Positions 38,519-50,831 of a stretch of DNA of 57,689 nucleotides are shown here, in pieces. A program made the translations under genes and the position numbers. Position 1 is the first letter of the stretch; the number at the start of each line of letters is the position of its first letter. The notes under the pieces were generated by a model, which saw only the letters and a program-made list of their open reading frames with translations, ran no database searches and was not told where the DNA came from. The DNA is from Apophysomyces variabilis (taxonomy: Eukaryota > Mucoromycota > Mucoromycetes > Mucorales > Mucoraceae). The stretch is from assembly GCA_002749535.1 (NCBI GenBank), contig MZZL01000391.1:1-57689 (forward strand), written 5' to 3'.

Positions 38519-41272
38519 ATGGACTCCCAGCTCATTAAAACAGGTAAAGCTCGCATATAAACTAGCGTACTTCATCCAAAATTCTTTTTGTGTGTTTCTA
38601 ACACTTCCTATTCTGGGTCCTTTTCACTCATTCAGTGAACAAGCTTCAGGACGCCTTCTCAACGGTCGGCGTTCATAATCCAGTTGATTTACCCCAGATT
38701 GCTGTTATCGGTTCACAATCCAGTGGTAAAAGTTCTGTTTTGGAGAACATTGTCGGGCGAGATTTCCTTCCGCGTGGTACTGGCATTGTAACACGCCGAC
38801 CCCTGGTAAGCACAGTTACCTCGCGTCTTTCGTTCACAAACCATCATTTTCCTTCACAAGGTGTTGCAATTGATCAATCGTCCGGCCACTCACAAAGAGA
38901 ATGGCGCGGCTGATTCCAAACACGCAGATTATGAAAATCCCGACGAATGGGGAGAGTTTTTGCACCTGCCAGGGCAAAAGTTTCATAACTTTGACGACAT
39001 TAGAGAAGAAATCGTCAAGGATACCGAGTTGAAAACGGGCAAAAATCTCGGTAACAATGATTGACAGGAGTATAGAATCAGTCAGTTAACATACAGCATT
39101 TGTCTGCAGCCATTTCACCTCAACCAATCAATTTGCGTATCTTTTCACCCAATGTCCTAACTCTCACACTTATTGACTTGCCTGGTCTGACAAAGGTAGC
39201 CAACACAAAATGTATGAAGATGTTTTTGATCTCAGTTATTTCACAGGTACCAGTTGGTGACCAACCAAAAGATATCGAGAAGCAAATCCGAGAAATGATT
39301 TTGAAATATGTCACCAGACCAAACGCCATCATCCTTGCAGTTACTGCGGCAAATACGGATTTGGCGAACTCAGACGGCTTAAAACTCGCAAGAGAAGTGG
39401 ACCCAGAAGGCCTACGCACTATCGGCGTCCTCACCAAAGTTGATCTTATGGACCAAGGCACGGATGTCATCGATATTTTGGCAGGGAGAGTAATCCCCTT
39501 GAGACTAGGTATATATATATTTCCCAGCATATGACCACGTTTTTATCTGATCATCATCCAATTCTGTAGGTTATGTTCCTGTGGTTAACCGTGGCCAACG
39601 TGATATTGAAACCAAGAAGCCGATCGTAAGGGCTTTGGAAGCGGAGAGAGAATATTTTGAAAACCATCCGTCCTATCAAAGCAAAGCCCAATATTGCGGC
39701 ACTCCATTCCTTGCTCGCAAACTTAATATGGTGGGCATAATATATCTGCGTGATCGGTCTATGGTGATTAACTAGGTATTGATAGATTCTAATGCACCAT
39801 ATCCGAAATACCCTGCCAGAGATCAAAGCCAAGATACAGTCTGCATTGACAAAATATCAACAGGAGCTTATCCAACTGGGGGATCCTCTAGGGGATAGCT
39901 CAGCACACCAGGCTAATCTGGTACTGAATATTATCACCGAATTTTGTACGGAGTTTCGCACTATCATCGATGGCAACTCAAACGATTTATCCAGCTTCGA
40001 ATTGTCGGGTGGTGCTCGAATCAGCTTTGTGTTCCATGAGCTGTACGCGAACGGCGTCAAAAGTATCGATCCTCTTGAACAGATTAAGGACGTCGATATC
40101 CGTACAATTCTCTACAATTCATCCGTAGGCATTTCGTCTTCGTCCATAATTTGTTACTGACTAAACTCCTATCCAGGGTTCATCGCCTGCTTTATTTGTT
40201 GCCACTACAGCATTTGAAGTTATCATTAAGCAGCAGATTAAACGACTTGAGGAACCGAGCGTCAAATGTATCAGCATGGTCTATGACGAACTGGTTAGAA
40301 TACTAGGCCAACTACTAAATAAGCAGGTAAGTGAAACCTATTGATAGGCTGAAGGTAAACTAAATCAACATATAGTTTTTCAAACGCTTTCCAACTCTCA
40401 AAGAGAAATTCTACCAAGTTGTGCTGGCATTTTTTAAGAAAGCGCTCGCACCAACGACGAAACTTGTGTCTGACCTTGTATCGTAGGTTCTTTAGTTTGC
40501 AAACGCGTTGACTAAAAGCAAATCTAGAATGGAAGCGTCTTATATCAACACGGCACATCCGGATTTTCTAAACGGACATCAAGCCATTGCGCTCGTTAAC
40601 GAACAACTGCATGGCAAATCACAACAACAACAGCAGCAGCAGCAACAGCAAGCTGGTGTTGAACATTCGTCGAAAAACAAAGCCCAACAGCAACTGCAGA
40701 CAAGTAATTCAAGCAGCACTCTATCCGCGGAAGGAGAAAACAGTTCTGTATTTGGTAACTTTTTTGCGGGATATAAGAAAGTAAAGAAGTCAGGCGCATT
40801 AATGGAAGCAGTAAGTTAATATTGTTAGCGTATGTCATATTAATGGACCATTATCTGTAGCCACCTGCAACGTTGAAGGCTACAGGGGCCTTATCCGAAC
40901 GTGAATACATGGAAACTGAGGTTATCAGTAAGTTGTATCTCATATAGTTAACGTGATATTGATCAAATCAGAACTCTTGATTCAATCATATTATAACATT
41001 GTCAAACGCACAATGATTGATATGGTTCCCAAGGCAATCATGCTGAATCTCGTGAGTCACTCCAAAGAGGAACTCCAAAGAGAGCTGTTATCTGAATTAT
41101 ACAAGGCTGACGTTTTGAACGACCTTTTGCAAGAGTCTGAGTTCACTCAGCAAAGACGAAAGGAATGCAAGAAAATGATTGAGGTACGTAGAAAAAATAA
41201 AGAACTATAACAGGCATTGACGAGTTATACCAGGCTTTGCAAAAAGCAGATGAGATTGTTGGATCAGTTTAA
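38519..41272 (+). CDS. VPS1: Dynamin-related GTPase, Vps1-type
   Basis: Membrane-scission GTPase of Golgi/endosome/vacuole traffic (and peroxisome fission in yeast). Exon 1 is 25 nt (MDSQLIKT), spliced at 38544 to 38636 to give [17 protein letters not shown]1: [10 protein letters not shown]; switch: [16 protein letters not shown]3: DLPGLTK; G4: [26 protein letters not shown] and [17 protein letters not shown] are typical of Vps1 rather than Dnm1. The middle/stalk domain includes [16 protein letters not shown] and [20 protein letters not shown]. Between stalk and GED (insert B position) is a Gln-rich stretch. The GED ([20 protein letters not shown]) ends with [12 protein letters not shown] and TAA at 41270-41272. 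About ten exons, all with short GT-AG introns. No PH or proline-rich domain, as expected for Vps1. The gene looks intact. Confidence 0.93.
40621..40652 (+). repeat. CAA/CAG microsatellite inside the Vps1 gene
   Basis: About ten consecutive Gln codons of mixed CAA and CAG, within the variable insert between stalk and GED; a second short Gln cluster follows. Mixed codons suggest it is fairly stable. Confidence 0.85.
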
Positions 41273-43434
41273 ACGTGGTATCGGGCTCGTACGATTTTAT
41301 TTGTATCCATATGACGTCGTTATTTTCTTGTTATAAGGGAATAAACTGAAGGTGCTCTTGTATCCCTAGACATAGATAATACACTTGATTATCAGCTCGC
41401 TTTATACGTTTGAACTTATGTTGTTTCTACTTAACGTGCCTATTTGAACACAGCTTCTGTGACAGACATATTTGTTCCAGACGGCTCCAAAAAAAAAAGG
41501 ATACAATAAGAAACCTTACGGATGAGACAGTGAAAAGGTCGAAAGAGTGGGGTAAAAGAATGGAAAAGGATAAAGAAAATACATAATGAAATAGAAAGAA
41601 AACGAAAAAAAGAAACCGAAGGAAGAAGAAGGTTTCAGCCTTGATGTGCCTAGCCTGGTTCAGAAGGGAGAGCATCGAGCCATTGTAGTAGGTCCTGTCC
41701 TGGATTGGGTCATGATATTGTCTTAAATATGATCCCGAATGCTGGTGAGCATCGAGTTCGGCAAGAATAATACATACTATGGGCCATATTGTGCGGATCT
41801 GTTGGCCATGGCGGGTGGATCTGGCAGTTGAAGGTAGGAGGAGGTTGAGGTGGAAGGAGCTCGCTTTATATAGCTTTTTGCAATACAATTTTCGCCACTT
41901 ATTTAATACTTTTGCATTGACAGGGAATAAATTTGGCACAAGCACAGTCGCTTAACACAATGCTCGAGGCTCTTAAAAAAGGTTCGTGCTTTTACTGTGC
42001 ATAGTTCAAATGTTAAGATTTAATATAAGATAATAAAACAGTAAGATATTGCTACTTTATTACAATGTTCATCCAAAAAAAATTAAATGGAATAGAACGA
42101 AAGGGAAGTTTATGCACTATTACTGTACTCTCGCAACTTACACTGCATAAGGAAGACTTTCTGGTCAGTTAAGTACAATACATGAGCTGATGGATAATGA
42201 CCTACTAAGGTAGTACGGATAGATAAAGAGTGAACAGGACATAGGCTTTCTATTATTTGATGGACTGACCAAAAAAGTTGACCAGTTCGTGCGTGTAAAA
42301 CTTGTGAATTCGGATTTATAATCATTCCATTCATGTGTGGCATCATAATTGGAATCATAGCTCTGCTTCTTCATATTCTGCTTCCATATCCTTGGATTGT
42401 TTTAGGCCAGCATGTTTCATGACATCGCTTGATAACAATTCGCCTATTTCGGCGACTAACACAACATTAACACGGCATACTATGACGCGTCCCTCCATCT
42501 ATAAGACTACGCGCTGCCCCTTTTGTCCTTTGTTTTGGTTCTATTTCTGACTCCATTTTCACTTACATGATCTATTGATACGTTCATTAACCCAACTATG
42601 ACAAGAGCATCTGAGAAGTCAAAGCGCACAGACATGAAAAGTTTACCTAACCGCATGATTCCAGTGAGCTAGACCAATCTTCCAAGTATGAAAACAAAAG
42701 GATATCGAATGACATACTGGACTCTCAACAAAAGGTCACTTATTAACATGATGTCATCCAGAAAATGCACACGAGTATGAACAATAGATACGCACAAGGC
42801 AACTTTGGGAAGAAGCGCTTAGTGGAAGTGGAACAAGATGCGATAACATCAAATGTTATTATTATACAGCAATTTAATTTCAAAACATAATAAATCTTCA
42901 TTTTATAGTGAAATTATCTCTCCTGCACACACTGTTGTGGTCAATGGAGCAAAAGCATCAAGGAATTACAGCAAAAATTGATCTCTGAAAGCAAGGACAG
43001 CATATGCTTCTGGATATTCAAGCCAACTAGAAACATGGATGATTTCGGAAACAGGCCAAATCCAACAAAGCAGTAAATATACCAAAGCAGGCAAAATGGT
43101 GTTTGTACTGGACGACACATTCTCGGACGGCTTTGTTCGTGCTCACACCCATTATGATTTGGTGCGATATGGAGACCCAGCCAGCTGCTGGGATACTCTT
43201 AGGGAGCAAGTAAAAGCTAAGGTAGTCTTACAGCTACCACTACTTACTTTTGAAGTATTATGAATAACAAATATTGGCCTTGGTTATGGCTTGCATACGT
43301 TTATACGCATACGAAGTAATGGTTTATAACCTAACTATTCACCTTTGCGCAAAACAGGTAGTGGCTTAATGCAAACTTTGTTGTCTGACACATTGACCTT
43401 CCAACGGAATCCACCGACTTACTGTGATTGTATT
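41273..43434. other. Intergenic region with unassigned coding-like fragments
   Basis: About 2.2 kb. A purine-rich tract at 41480-41640 creates a long Phe-rich antisense frame (41427-41945, minus) that I do not accept as a gene. The block 41640-41860 is less AT-rich than its surroundings and could be a conserved remnant. At 42900-43220 plus-strand fragments such as LQQKLISESKDSICFWIFKP and DDTFSDGFVRAHTHYDLVRY look protein-like but lie in different frames with stops. Confidence 0.3.
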
Positions 43435-44559
43435 TTAATGGAAATAGCAGCATATCATTATGCTCCAAAAAATGAGGAAAGACATGGATCGATAGCTCGC
43501 CAGCGAGATAGCACGAGACTGGGATACTTCTGCGATCTGACCCATCCATTGTGTCGCGGAATGATTATCTTCCGCAATTCCTATGGACCAAGACTCATTT
43601 TTTACAGAATATTGCTCTTCTGGCAGGCTAGGACTTGTGAGTCCTTTGACAGGCAGCCCAGTTACTTCAGCAATCCAATTAAGTACGGCTGAGATATGCA
43701 CGAATCCTTCGAATATATCGCCCGTCTTAATAGGGCAAGTGAGCGAATGATCGGTTGGATCTCGAACACCAAAAATTCGCGCAAGAACACCAACTACAAA
43801 TGGAACCATTTGGTGGCTTTCATAAGCGGCAACATGAACCACAAGTGGACTTCCTGATATAGGTAGCTCAGTTATGTAAGTATCAGTGACGTTGCGAGAA
43901 AGGTACGTATACCAGAATCTCCGTGGCATGCCATAGCATCGGTTTCGCTAACTGCTTCAATTATATCTGAAGATCCCGGCACAAACTTGGTGATAGCCAA
44001 AGTAAATTTCTGTAACATCATTGCTTCAGGTTCTTCAAAGCCTGTATAGCCATGGCCCATCAATGAACCTAGCAGTTCCAGACATTACATTACTCCTGAC
44101 GATTTTATCCGTTTTTGTTTCTCAAGAGCAAACAAACTACTTACCTCGAGGAAACGGAGGCAGGTCCCGGTCTGGAGGCCATATCGCCACACGTGATACA
44201 TAACGATTATGAAGAAAAGGATCTTTGAGCCGGACAACGGAAATATCGTAACGCATGTCAACCGTATCGTTGGACTGATATAACGGATGTATTACCCAAT
44301 CTCTAATTGGATTTATAGTGTGTCGTCGTCTGTCTGTATCACCATAGCCTACAAAATAACTTTGGGAAGCTTCAGCACCAGCAACACAATGAGCTGCCGT
44401 CAATATTATGGGTGGATCGAGTGATATAACCATGCCACCACAGACATGTGGATTCCCTATCATGACATAGAACGGGTATTTTTCAGGATCATCCACAGGT
44501 ATACCATACTGAATAGAAAAAACTACGGGTATGAAGAAAAAGAAACAGAAAAATAACAT
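43435..44559 (-). CDS. Secreted trypsin-like serine protease (S1) with hydrophobic C-terminus
   Basis: S1 family. Signal peptide MLFFCFFFFIPVVFSIQ; the mature-like start YGIPVDDPEKYPFYVMI replaces the classical IVGG activation site. Catalytic His in ILTAAHC, Asp in YDISVVRL, Ser in ACHGDSGSP (this motif is rebuilt across the intron at about 43900: GGAGATTCTG|GT…AG|GAAGTCCA). Two or three exons. After the protease domain about 60 residues end in a hydrophobic tail (SMSFLIFWSIMICCYFH) with a Ser/Ala stretch before it, suggestive of GPI anchoring or a tail anchor. It probably acts outside the cell or at the cell surface; the substrate is unknown. Specificity is not asserted because the S1-pocket residue is not aligned here. 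Confidence 0.88.
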
Positions 44560-45708
44560 AAATTTTGCGGAAGGAAAAAGAGAATGAGTGTCGTATGAAC
44601 TAATAACGACTTATTATCGCACGGACAAAACAAATACGCATTCCATTCCATCGGCTGCAGTCAGTCACACCCTGCATCCTTCATGTTCATGCCGTTTCTG
44701 TTTACATTGCCCCTTCCGATAACCGACTCAGGCTAACTTGATATGATTACAGCACCATATCTCCTCTTTTAATACAATTCACTATAAGCATTACAGAGTC
44801 CAATAAAAAACATTGCAGATTTGGCTTGTGGTTTGCATTTGCTAAGAAAAGCTCACTCTACTTTTTGTGGCAACACCGCTAAAGTAAAGATTTTAATGCT
44901 TGTGCTGGTCAAGGTATTAGTGATTCAGGATAACGCAAGAAAACGACATACGCAGCCTTCTGTCGGCAAGCAAATTGGAAAAAAAAAAAAAAGAAGAAGC
45001 CAGTCAAGAAAGAATATATGCTAATAACAGCAAAGCAGTTGCGACTGAAACATATAATATGTATATATATATATGTTCTTGCAGTGTACTGTATAGGCTG
45101 TCAAAATGCACTAGAAAACAGAACGAACCGAACTGTACAACCTAAAGCGAGATTATGTGCCAATATCTATCTCCCGACAACGATAGCCCAGAAATAAGGC
45201 TTCATCCATACTATTGCAAGCAGCTGTTCATTGACCAAGTCAATGATACAAATGCCGGTCATCAACACGCTAACATGTACGATTTCAGTAACAGCATCAT
45301 CCAATCAACGACTGCGTTTATCCTACGCATCCGGAGTCTGCTCGCTAAGCAAACTTGAGAAAATTCATGCAGCCCAATTTATTAGAAATAAATGAGGCGA
45401 GCACAACTTTGAGCTTGTCAATTAGCTGTTTGCCTATGTTCCAAACCCGTTGTCTGTTATTAGCTCGAAAAAGGGTTAATATAATTAGAAAGAGTCAAGC
45501 TGTCATTTCTTGTATGGACCGTAGTTACCGACACATCATACATTCATCCCTCTATCCTTTCTTCTGCTCATGATGACATGCTGTATATAAGTGCAAATCT
45601 TATAAGTACTTGGTAGCTCATCATTCATTAATTGGGAATTTGTGCGTTTTTATGCAAAAGTGGGATCTGCATTTCTGGCTAAGTGATTCATTAAGTTTCA
45701 ATCAATGC
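44560..45708. other. Intergenic region
   Basis: About 1.1 kb. It contains an A-run/purine tract (44978-44999) and a TATATATATATA microsatellite near 45061-45073. Short frames (44821-45024, 45155-45358) lack support. Confidence 0.35.
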
Positions 45709-46960
45709 TCATTTTAATGAAATGGCTCTTCCTTCTTCGCTGCTTTGTTTAGCAAGTTCAACTAAGCGTATACAATTAACTCCGTCTGTTGGCTTAACCG
45801 CTAAATGCTGAGGATCGTTCTTAAGGATGGCTTCACCGACATTGTTGTAGAACGTAATATAATCGCCTTTTTCAGTTTCAACCTGCCCAACCAAATGTAG
45901 ACCGTTCAAATCCGTGTTTATCGTTCCCCATTGCTTCGGTTCTTCAATACCATACTGCGCGTCTGTAGGTAACAGTCCTGCTTTCAACTGCTCTTCTTGA
46001 ACGTCAAGGAAATGCTTAACGTAAGATCCATTCATTCCTCTCACTGAGTATCTGAGGACAGGTGTTTGGCGTGCTAACATGCTGGAACGTAACACAGCCT
46101 TGAATCCGTTTTCATACTGCAGAATAATGGTGAAGTCATCCACAACATTGGAATTTTTAAGCTGTCGCTGGTTTGTAATTGTGGCATACACGCTCTGTGG
46201 CATACCAAATAGATGCAACGCTGTACAATAAGATCTCAATTAATCTGTCTTCGCGTCTTTGACAGAGTTTACCTTGATCGATCAAATGTGTGCCGAGGTC
46301 GTACAGCATACCGGCACCAGGTTGATCATCTTTTTCTCTCCATCCGCCCTTGTTGAAGTTACGGAAGCGATCAAAATGAGACTCGAACTCTACCAGACGA
46401 CCTAGGTGACCATTCGCGACCAATTTCTTAATGGTCAAGAAATCACCATCCCATCGCCGATTTTGATATACAGTGCAGATCTTTCCAGTATTTTCAGATA
46501 TTTTCGTCAACTCCTCTGCTTCTGCAGATGTTACTGTGAAGGGCTTCTCCACGACAACTGATGAACAGAAAACAAGGCATATTAGCATACATGCCAAAAG
46601 ATAGACGGATATAGTGCTTCCAAAACCAGAAAGGGTAGTTACCATGTTTTCCGCTTTCCATAGCGGCTTTCGCCATTGAAAAGTGCGAATCATTAGGCGT
46701 GGTAATTACCACAAGGTCAATATCAGGAGCAGCAAAAAGATCTTCGCTGGAATTGCAGACACGCACCCATGGGTAATCTTTCACGCTATTGTGGCTATGA
46801 CGTTCTACAACTGCAGTAAGATGCAGATGTGGAGAAGAAACAATAAGAGGACAGTGAAATGTACGCGACGAGAAGCCTAATAAGGGATATCAGCAGTACG
46901 TTTTAAGAAGATCGATTCCTTACCAAATCCAACCACGCCAACACTTACTTTGCTTGACAT
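45709..46960 (-). CDS. Gfo/Idh/MocA-family NAD(P)-dependent oxidoreductase
   Basis: Starts at ATG 46960: MSSKVSVGVVGFG, a Rossmann GxGxxx loop completed across the first intron by FSSRTFHCPLI. Then VRVCNSSEDLFAAPDIDLVV, ITTPNDSHFSMAKAAMESGK, and across the second intron VVEKPFTVTSAEAEEL, which holds the EKP motif of the family. The C-terminal domain has VEFESHFDRFR, GAGMLYDLGTHLIDQALHLF (the active-site DxGxHxxD-like stretch), then a long alpha/beta region to the stop at 45709. About 360 residues, the usual length. It oxidises or reduces a sugar-like or related alcohol; yeast homologues are poorly characterised and the substrate cannot be read. Four exons. Confidence 0.92.
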
Positions 46961-49213
46961 TTTTTCGAAAGGAACGGAGGGAAGAAAGGATTCAATAGCT
47001 GCTTGCTTTTAAGTTAGTTTGAATTGTTACTGTTGGATGGTGGGAAAACGTGGGTAAAAAATGAAAAAGCAAGCTAAAGTTACTTGCCCGCCAACCCCAG
47101 GTTATGAAGCTATTCAATCACAAAAATTATTGGCTGGGAGTCAAGTAAACCGCCGATTCCTTTTGCCGGGACAGAATAAACCATGATGACTAATACATCC
47201 AAATCGAGTCAGTCGGACCATCATTATCTCCAGTATTCGGGGATTTGCACTCCTCCAAAGGCAACAATAATCAAAGATGACATGCATGATGGTTCACAAT
47301 GCGTACTATTTTAGATGAGTAACCAAATGGAAATGTCGTTTTATGCCATCCCTGCACACTGGCGCTATATATCTCCCGTTTGTTCCACAAAGAAAAATGT
47401 CCTCGATGACGATAACATGAAATTGTAGGTTTTGGTTTCAGTGATAGGAGCATTTTGAAAGGCAAGAATACTTTATTTTTACCTCTTTGTCTCTCTTTCC
47501 ATATGACAACTACAGTAAAATAAAGAGTGTGATTAATGCATGGCCATTTCATGCTTTCATTGACTGTTAGCCTGTGTGAGTCTCTCCGGCCTGATCTATA
47601 GCAGGTTGGAAAACTGTTCCCTGCGTTTCAAAGCAAGTAGAATTTGGTCTACTTATACAAGAAAGTTCAACTTAAAAGCTCGTATTATAAAACATCACCG
47701 GATGTTACCATGGCTTCAAAGCAGTTGCAACGTCTAGCTTTTAGCATGACGTTTATACTTAAGTAGAAAATGACGGGCCAATCTGTCCTGTACTTGTCAT
47801 TGATGTAAACAGCAACTTACATATTTCTAGCAGACCTGATTATCTTAACCCGGTTACATTGAGTCACGGTCTATTCAGACTTTTCTTGGACAGTTGCTCC
47901 GTCCAGCTTCAGCACAGATGAATACCAACAGCAAATAGATACGAGCTTGAAAGTACGACAACGGGCCTACAAATGCAGAACATTACCGTCCCAGATTTGA
48001 GATGTATAATTGAGGAACTCAGTTGTTCATGTGGTCCAGTAGGGCTAAAGCAACTCTGTTACCAACTTAATGCAGTATGTTGAATTTATTCAATTTATTG
48101 GTGCGAACAGAAGCGTCAGGTGCAGATAACGAACTACAGGTCTTTATGAGCGGTATTTCATTGGGGGAACAATACTCGTACAATTCCTTTGTAGTATGCT
48201 TCATGTGAAGCCGAGTAAAAATCAAAATTTCTTGAAAGCAATTAAGGTCTTAGCCATAACGGGGGTTCACGGCGAAGTTAACAGAGCAGTGAATCATGAA
48301 AGGGAAGCTTTTGTGATAAGGCAGTTGGTGATAGGGAGTTTTCAACGTTTACATTCACCGTTCACCGGCTCCAGAGTGAAGAATGGCAAATCTGAACAGT
48401 TGATTTCCATATTTCATAGAGGAAACATGATACTTCTTTGTCTGTACCTTAAATACATTTGTGGAAACAGACTATACATACACGGGGCATTCAGATCACT
48501 CAACCCGTTGAAAATAACAGTGCCACCCTAGTTGCCCAACTTTATTTGCCATTTGATCGATTTCACATTAATCGCGACTTTTTAATTAGTCTGTGAATCC
48601 CCTTAGTATTTCCAAATGGTAAACCAACTTGAACTAATTCACTGCACGAAGAGTAATGAGAAAATAACTTTGAGAATAAATGAATGTAGGTAGTTACTGA
48701 GTAGCCATCATACTATTGTTGCTAACACCCATGTCTAAATCCATGTCATACCCCTGCTCCTCAAGTCAAAAGGTTCAGATCGGACCTAGATTCAACTGCT
48801 CTCCGATATGGAGCTGCAACGACTCGCTTATTTCCCATCTTCCCCATTTTTAACCTTGTCAAGAAATAGAAATAAGTAATATGTTTCCCAATAGATCGAT
48901 TGATGCTCTTCAGGAAAACCAAAAGTATATCAATAGCGAACTACGTTTCCTTTCAGCGTGAGCCGGGCTTTTGCTCTTGCGTGAATTTGAGAGTCCGTTG
49001 CAAATCAGTGATTAATTCCGCCTGGGATAGAAAACAAAAATTTGGGAGCTTTTGGTAAGACAATTCTGGAGGAATCCGATCTATTGCCAGCATCAGCGGG
49101 GTAAAAGACGGTAAAAAGAACGTAGAGCAGAATTAGAGGGCAGAGAAAAGTTCCCGCATGACTTGGCAGATATTATCGAAAACACGCATATTGCTACCGA
49201 AACGATCTGTACA
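46961..49213. other. Intergenic region
   Basis: About 2.3 kb without a gene I can support. A 111-codon frame at 48196-48531 has no domain, and a 93-codon minus-strand frame at 47271-47552 likewise. Confidence 0.35.
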
Positions 49214-49279
49214 ATGGCATCGTACGATAACGTCGACAACACCATGTTGCCAGCGAAACAAGGATCAGAATCTACATGA
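49214..49279 (+). promoter_or_regulatory. Upstream ORF overlapping the HisRS start
   Basis: ATG 49214 opens a 21-codon frame ([12 protein letters not shown]…) ending in TGA at 49277-49279. The stop overlaps the downstream ATG (49276-49278) as ATGA. The same frame is open back to about 49113. It may be a translational control uORF or part of a misread 5' exon. Confidence 0.35.
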
Positions 49280-50739
49280 CCATACATTGGTATATCTTTT
49301 TGTATCCAGACAAAACGTTCAATTCAGCTAATTCAGACTTCTCTCGTCAGCAGCCTAAAGAAAAGTTGGGATTCCAGCTTAAAACCCCAAAAGGAACTAA
49401 AGATTACAATGAGAAAGAAATGGTCGTTCGTGAAAAAATGTTCTCGGCAGTTAAAGAAGTTTTCAAGAAACACGGTGCTGTAGCAATAGACACGCCCGCT
49501 TTTGAGCTCAAAGACGTTCTAGCAAATAAATATGGCGAAGACAGCAAATTGATCTACGATTTGGCGTTACAAGGGGGCGAGGCTTGTTCACTCCGGTATG
49601 ATCTCACAGTGCCCTTTGCACGTTTTATGGCTATGCATGGCAAGACATATCAGCAACAAATGAGGAGGTATCAGATTGCCAAGGTGTACCGACGTGACCA
49701 ACCTGCAATGACCAAAGGCCGCCTTCGCGAATTCTATCAATGCGATTTTGATATTGCTGGCCAGTATGACCCAATGATCCCGGATGCTGAGATACTGCGT
49801 ATATTGTGCGAGGCACTGGATGCACTTGAAATCGGTTCTTTTACAATCAGACTCAATCATCGAAAAATTTTAGATGCCATTTTCGAGGTTTGCGGTGTCC
49901 CCGAACCTGCTATCCGATCGATTTCATCAGCAGTTGATAAACTGGACAAACTGCCATGGGAAGAGGTTCAACGTGAGATGACCGAGCAGAAGGGGTTGGA
50001 GCCAGCAGTAGCAGATAAAATTGGTGCCTACATCCGTCTCCAGGGCAGCCAGCAGTCTTTGCTTGATCAATTGCATGAAGATGAAAACTTGATGAAAAAC
50101 AAAAAGGCTGTTGAAGGTCTCGCCGACATGGAGTTGTTGTTTGGGTTTTTGGATGCTTTGGGGATACGCGACAAAGTAACAATAGACCTCAGTTTAGCAA
50201 GAGGTCTTGATTACTATACAGGAATAATCTATGAAGCTATTACGATCGACGGGGAAGTAGGATCCATAGCAGCTGGTGGCCGTTACGACAACCTGGTTGG
50301 TATGTTTGGAGGACGCAATAGTAAAGGCAAACCTTCCCTTCAAATACCATGTATTGGTGTGTCCATCGGCATAGAACGCGTATTCTCTATCCTAATGGCG
50401 CGACAAAACTCAGAAATCAAGAGCAATGAATCCGAAGTATACGTAGTTTCGGTTGGAGATGGTCTGCTGAAAGAAAGAATGCAAATCCTACGAGAGCTGT
50501 GGGATGCTGGGATCAAAGCTTCATTTATGTTGAAAAACAAACCTAAACTTGAAAAGCAATGGGCTGCATGTAGAAAAGATCAGATACCACTAGCCGTAAT
50601 TATCGGTCCGGATGAAATCGACCGTAACGAGATTCGCTTAAAGGATATGCGATTTAAGGACGAATCACAGGGCAGTGGCATAGTAGTAAAACGTAGTAAT
50701 ATGATTGCAACATTAAAAAGCAGGTTACAGGTTTTATAA
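49276..50739 (+). CDS. HTS1: Histidyl-tRNA synthetase
   Basis: Class II aminoacyl-tRNA synthetase charging tRNA-His. The uninterrupted 487-codon frame carries [20 protein letters not shown] (motif 1 region), [28 protein letters not shown] and [15 protein letters not shown] (motif 2), [10 protein letters not shown] (HisA motif), [15 protein letters not shown] (HisB), and [17 protein letters not shown] (motif 3). A C-terminal anticodon-binding domain follows ([20 protein letters not shown]). The start is uncertain: residues 1-25 ([15 protein letters not shown]…) do not look like the family. A donor-like GTATAT at 49290 and acceptors TTCAG at about 49327/49336 suggest this stretch is an intron, in which case a true upstream exon is missing from the model. 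In fungi one gene often makes cytosolic and mitochondrial forms from alternative starts; this is not demonstrated here. Confidence 0.95.
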   Translation: MTIHWYIFLYPDKTFNSANSDFSRQQPKEKLGFQLKTPKGTKDYNEKEMVVREKMFSAVKEVFKKHGAVAIDTPAFELKDVLANKYGEDSKLIYDLALQGGEACSLRYDLTVPFARFMAMHGKTYQQQMRRYQIAKVYRRDQPAMTKGRLREFYQCDFDIAGQYDPMIPDAEILRILCEALDALEIGSFTIRLNHRKILDAIFEVCGVPEPAIRSISSAVDKLDKLPWEEVQREMTEQKGLEPAVADKIGAYIRLQGSQQSLLDQLHEDENLMKNKKAVEGLADMELLFGFLDALGIRDKVTIDLSLARGLDYYTGIIYEAITIDGEVGSIAAGGRYDNLVGMFGGRNSKGKPSLQIPCIGVSIGIERVFSILMARQNSEIKSNESEVYVVSVGDGLLKERMQILRELWDAGIKASFMLKNKPKLEKQWAACRKDQIPLAVIIGPDEIDRNEIRLKDMRFKDESQGSGIVVKRSNMIATLKSRLQVL

Positions 50740-50831
50740 ACAAGCATAGCAACGAGCCGTTACCGAGATCCATGCGTTTTCTTCTTTTCTTTCTTTTGAA
50801 ACATAAAAGAAAGAAAGAATTATAACCGATC

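Noticed and set aside
41427..41945. 172-codon minus-strand frame
   Set aside because: The long Phe/Leu run comes from a purine-rich tract on the other strand. There is no domain, and the first codons are separated from any promoter signal.
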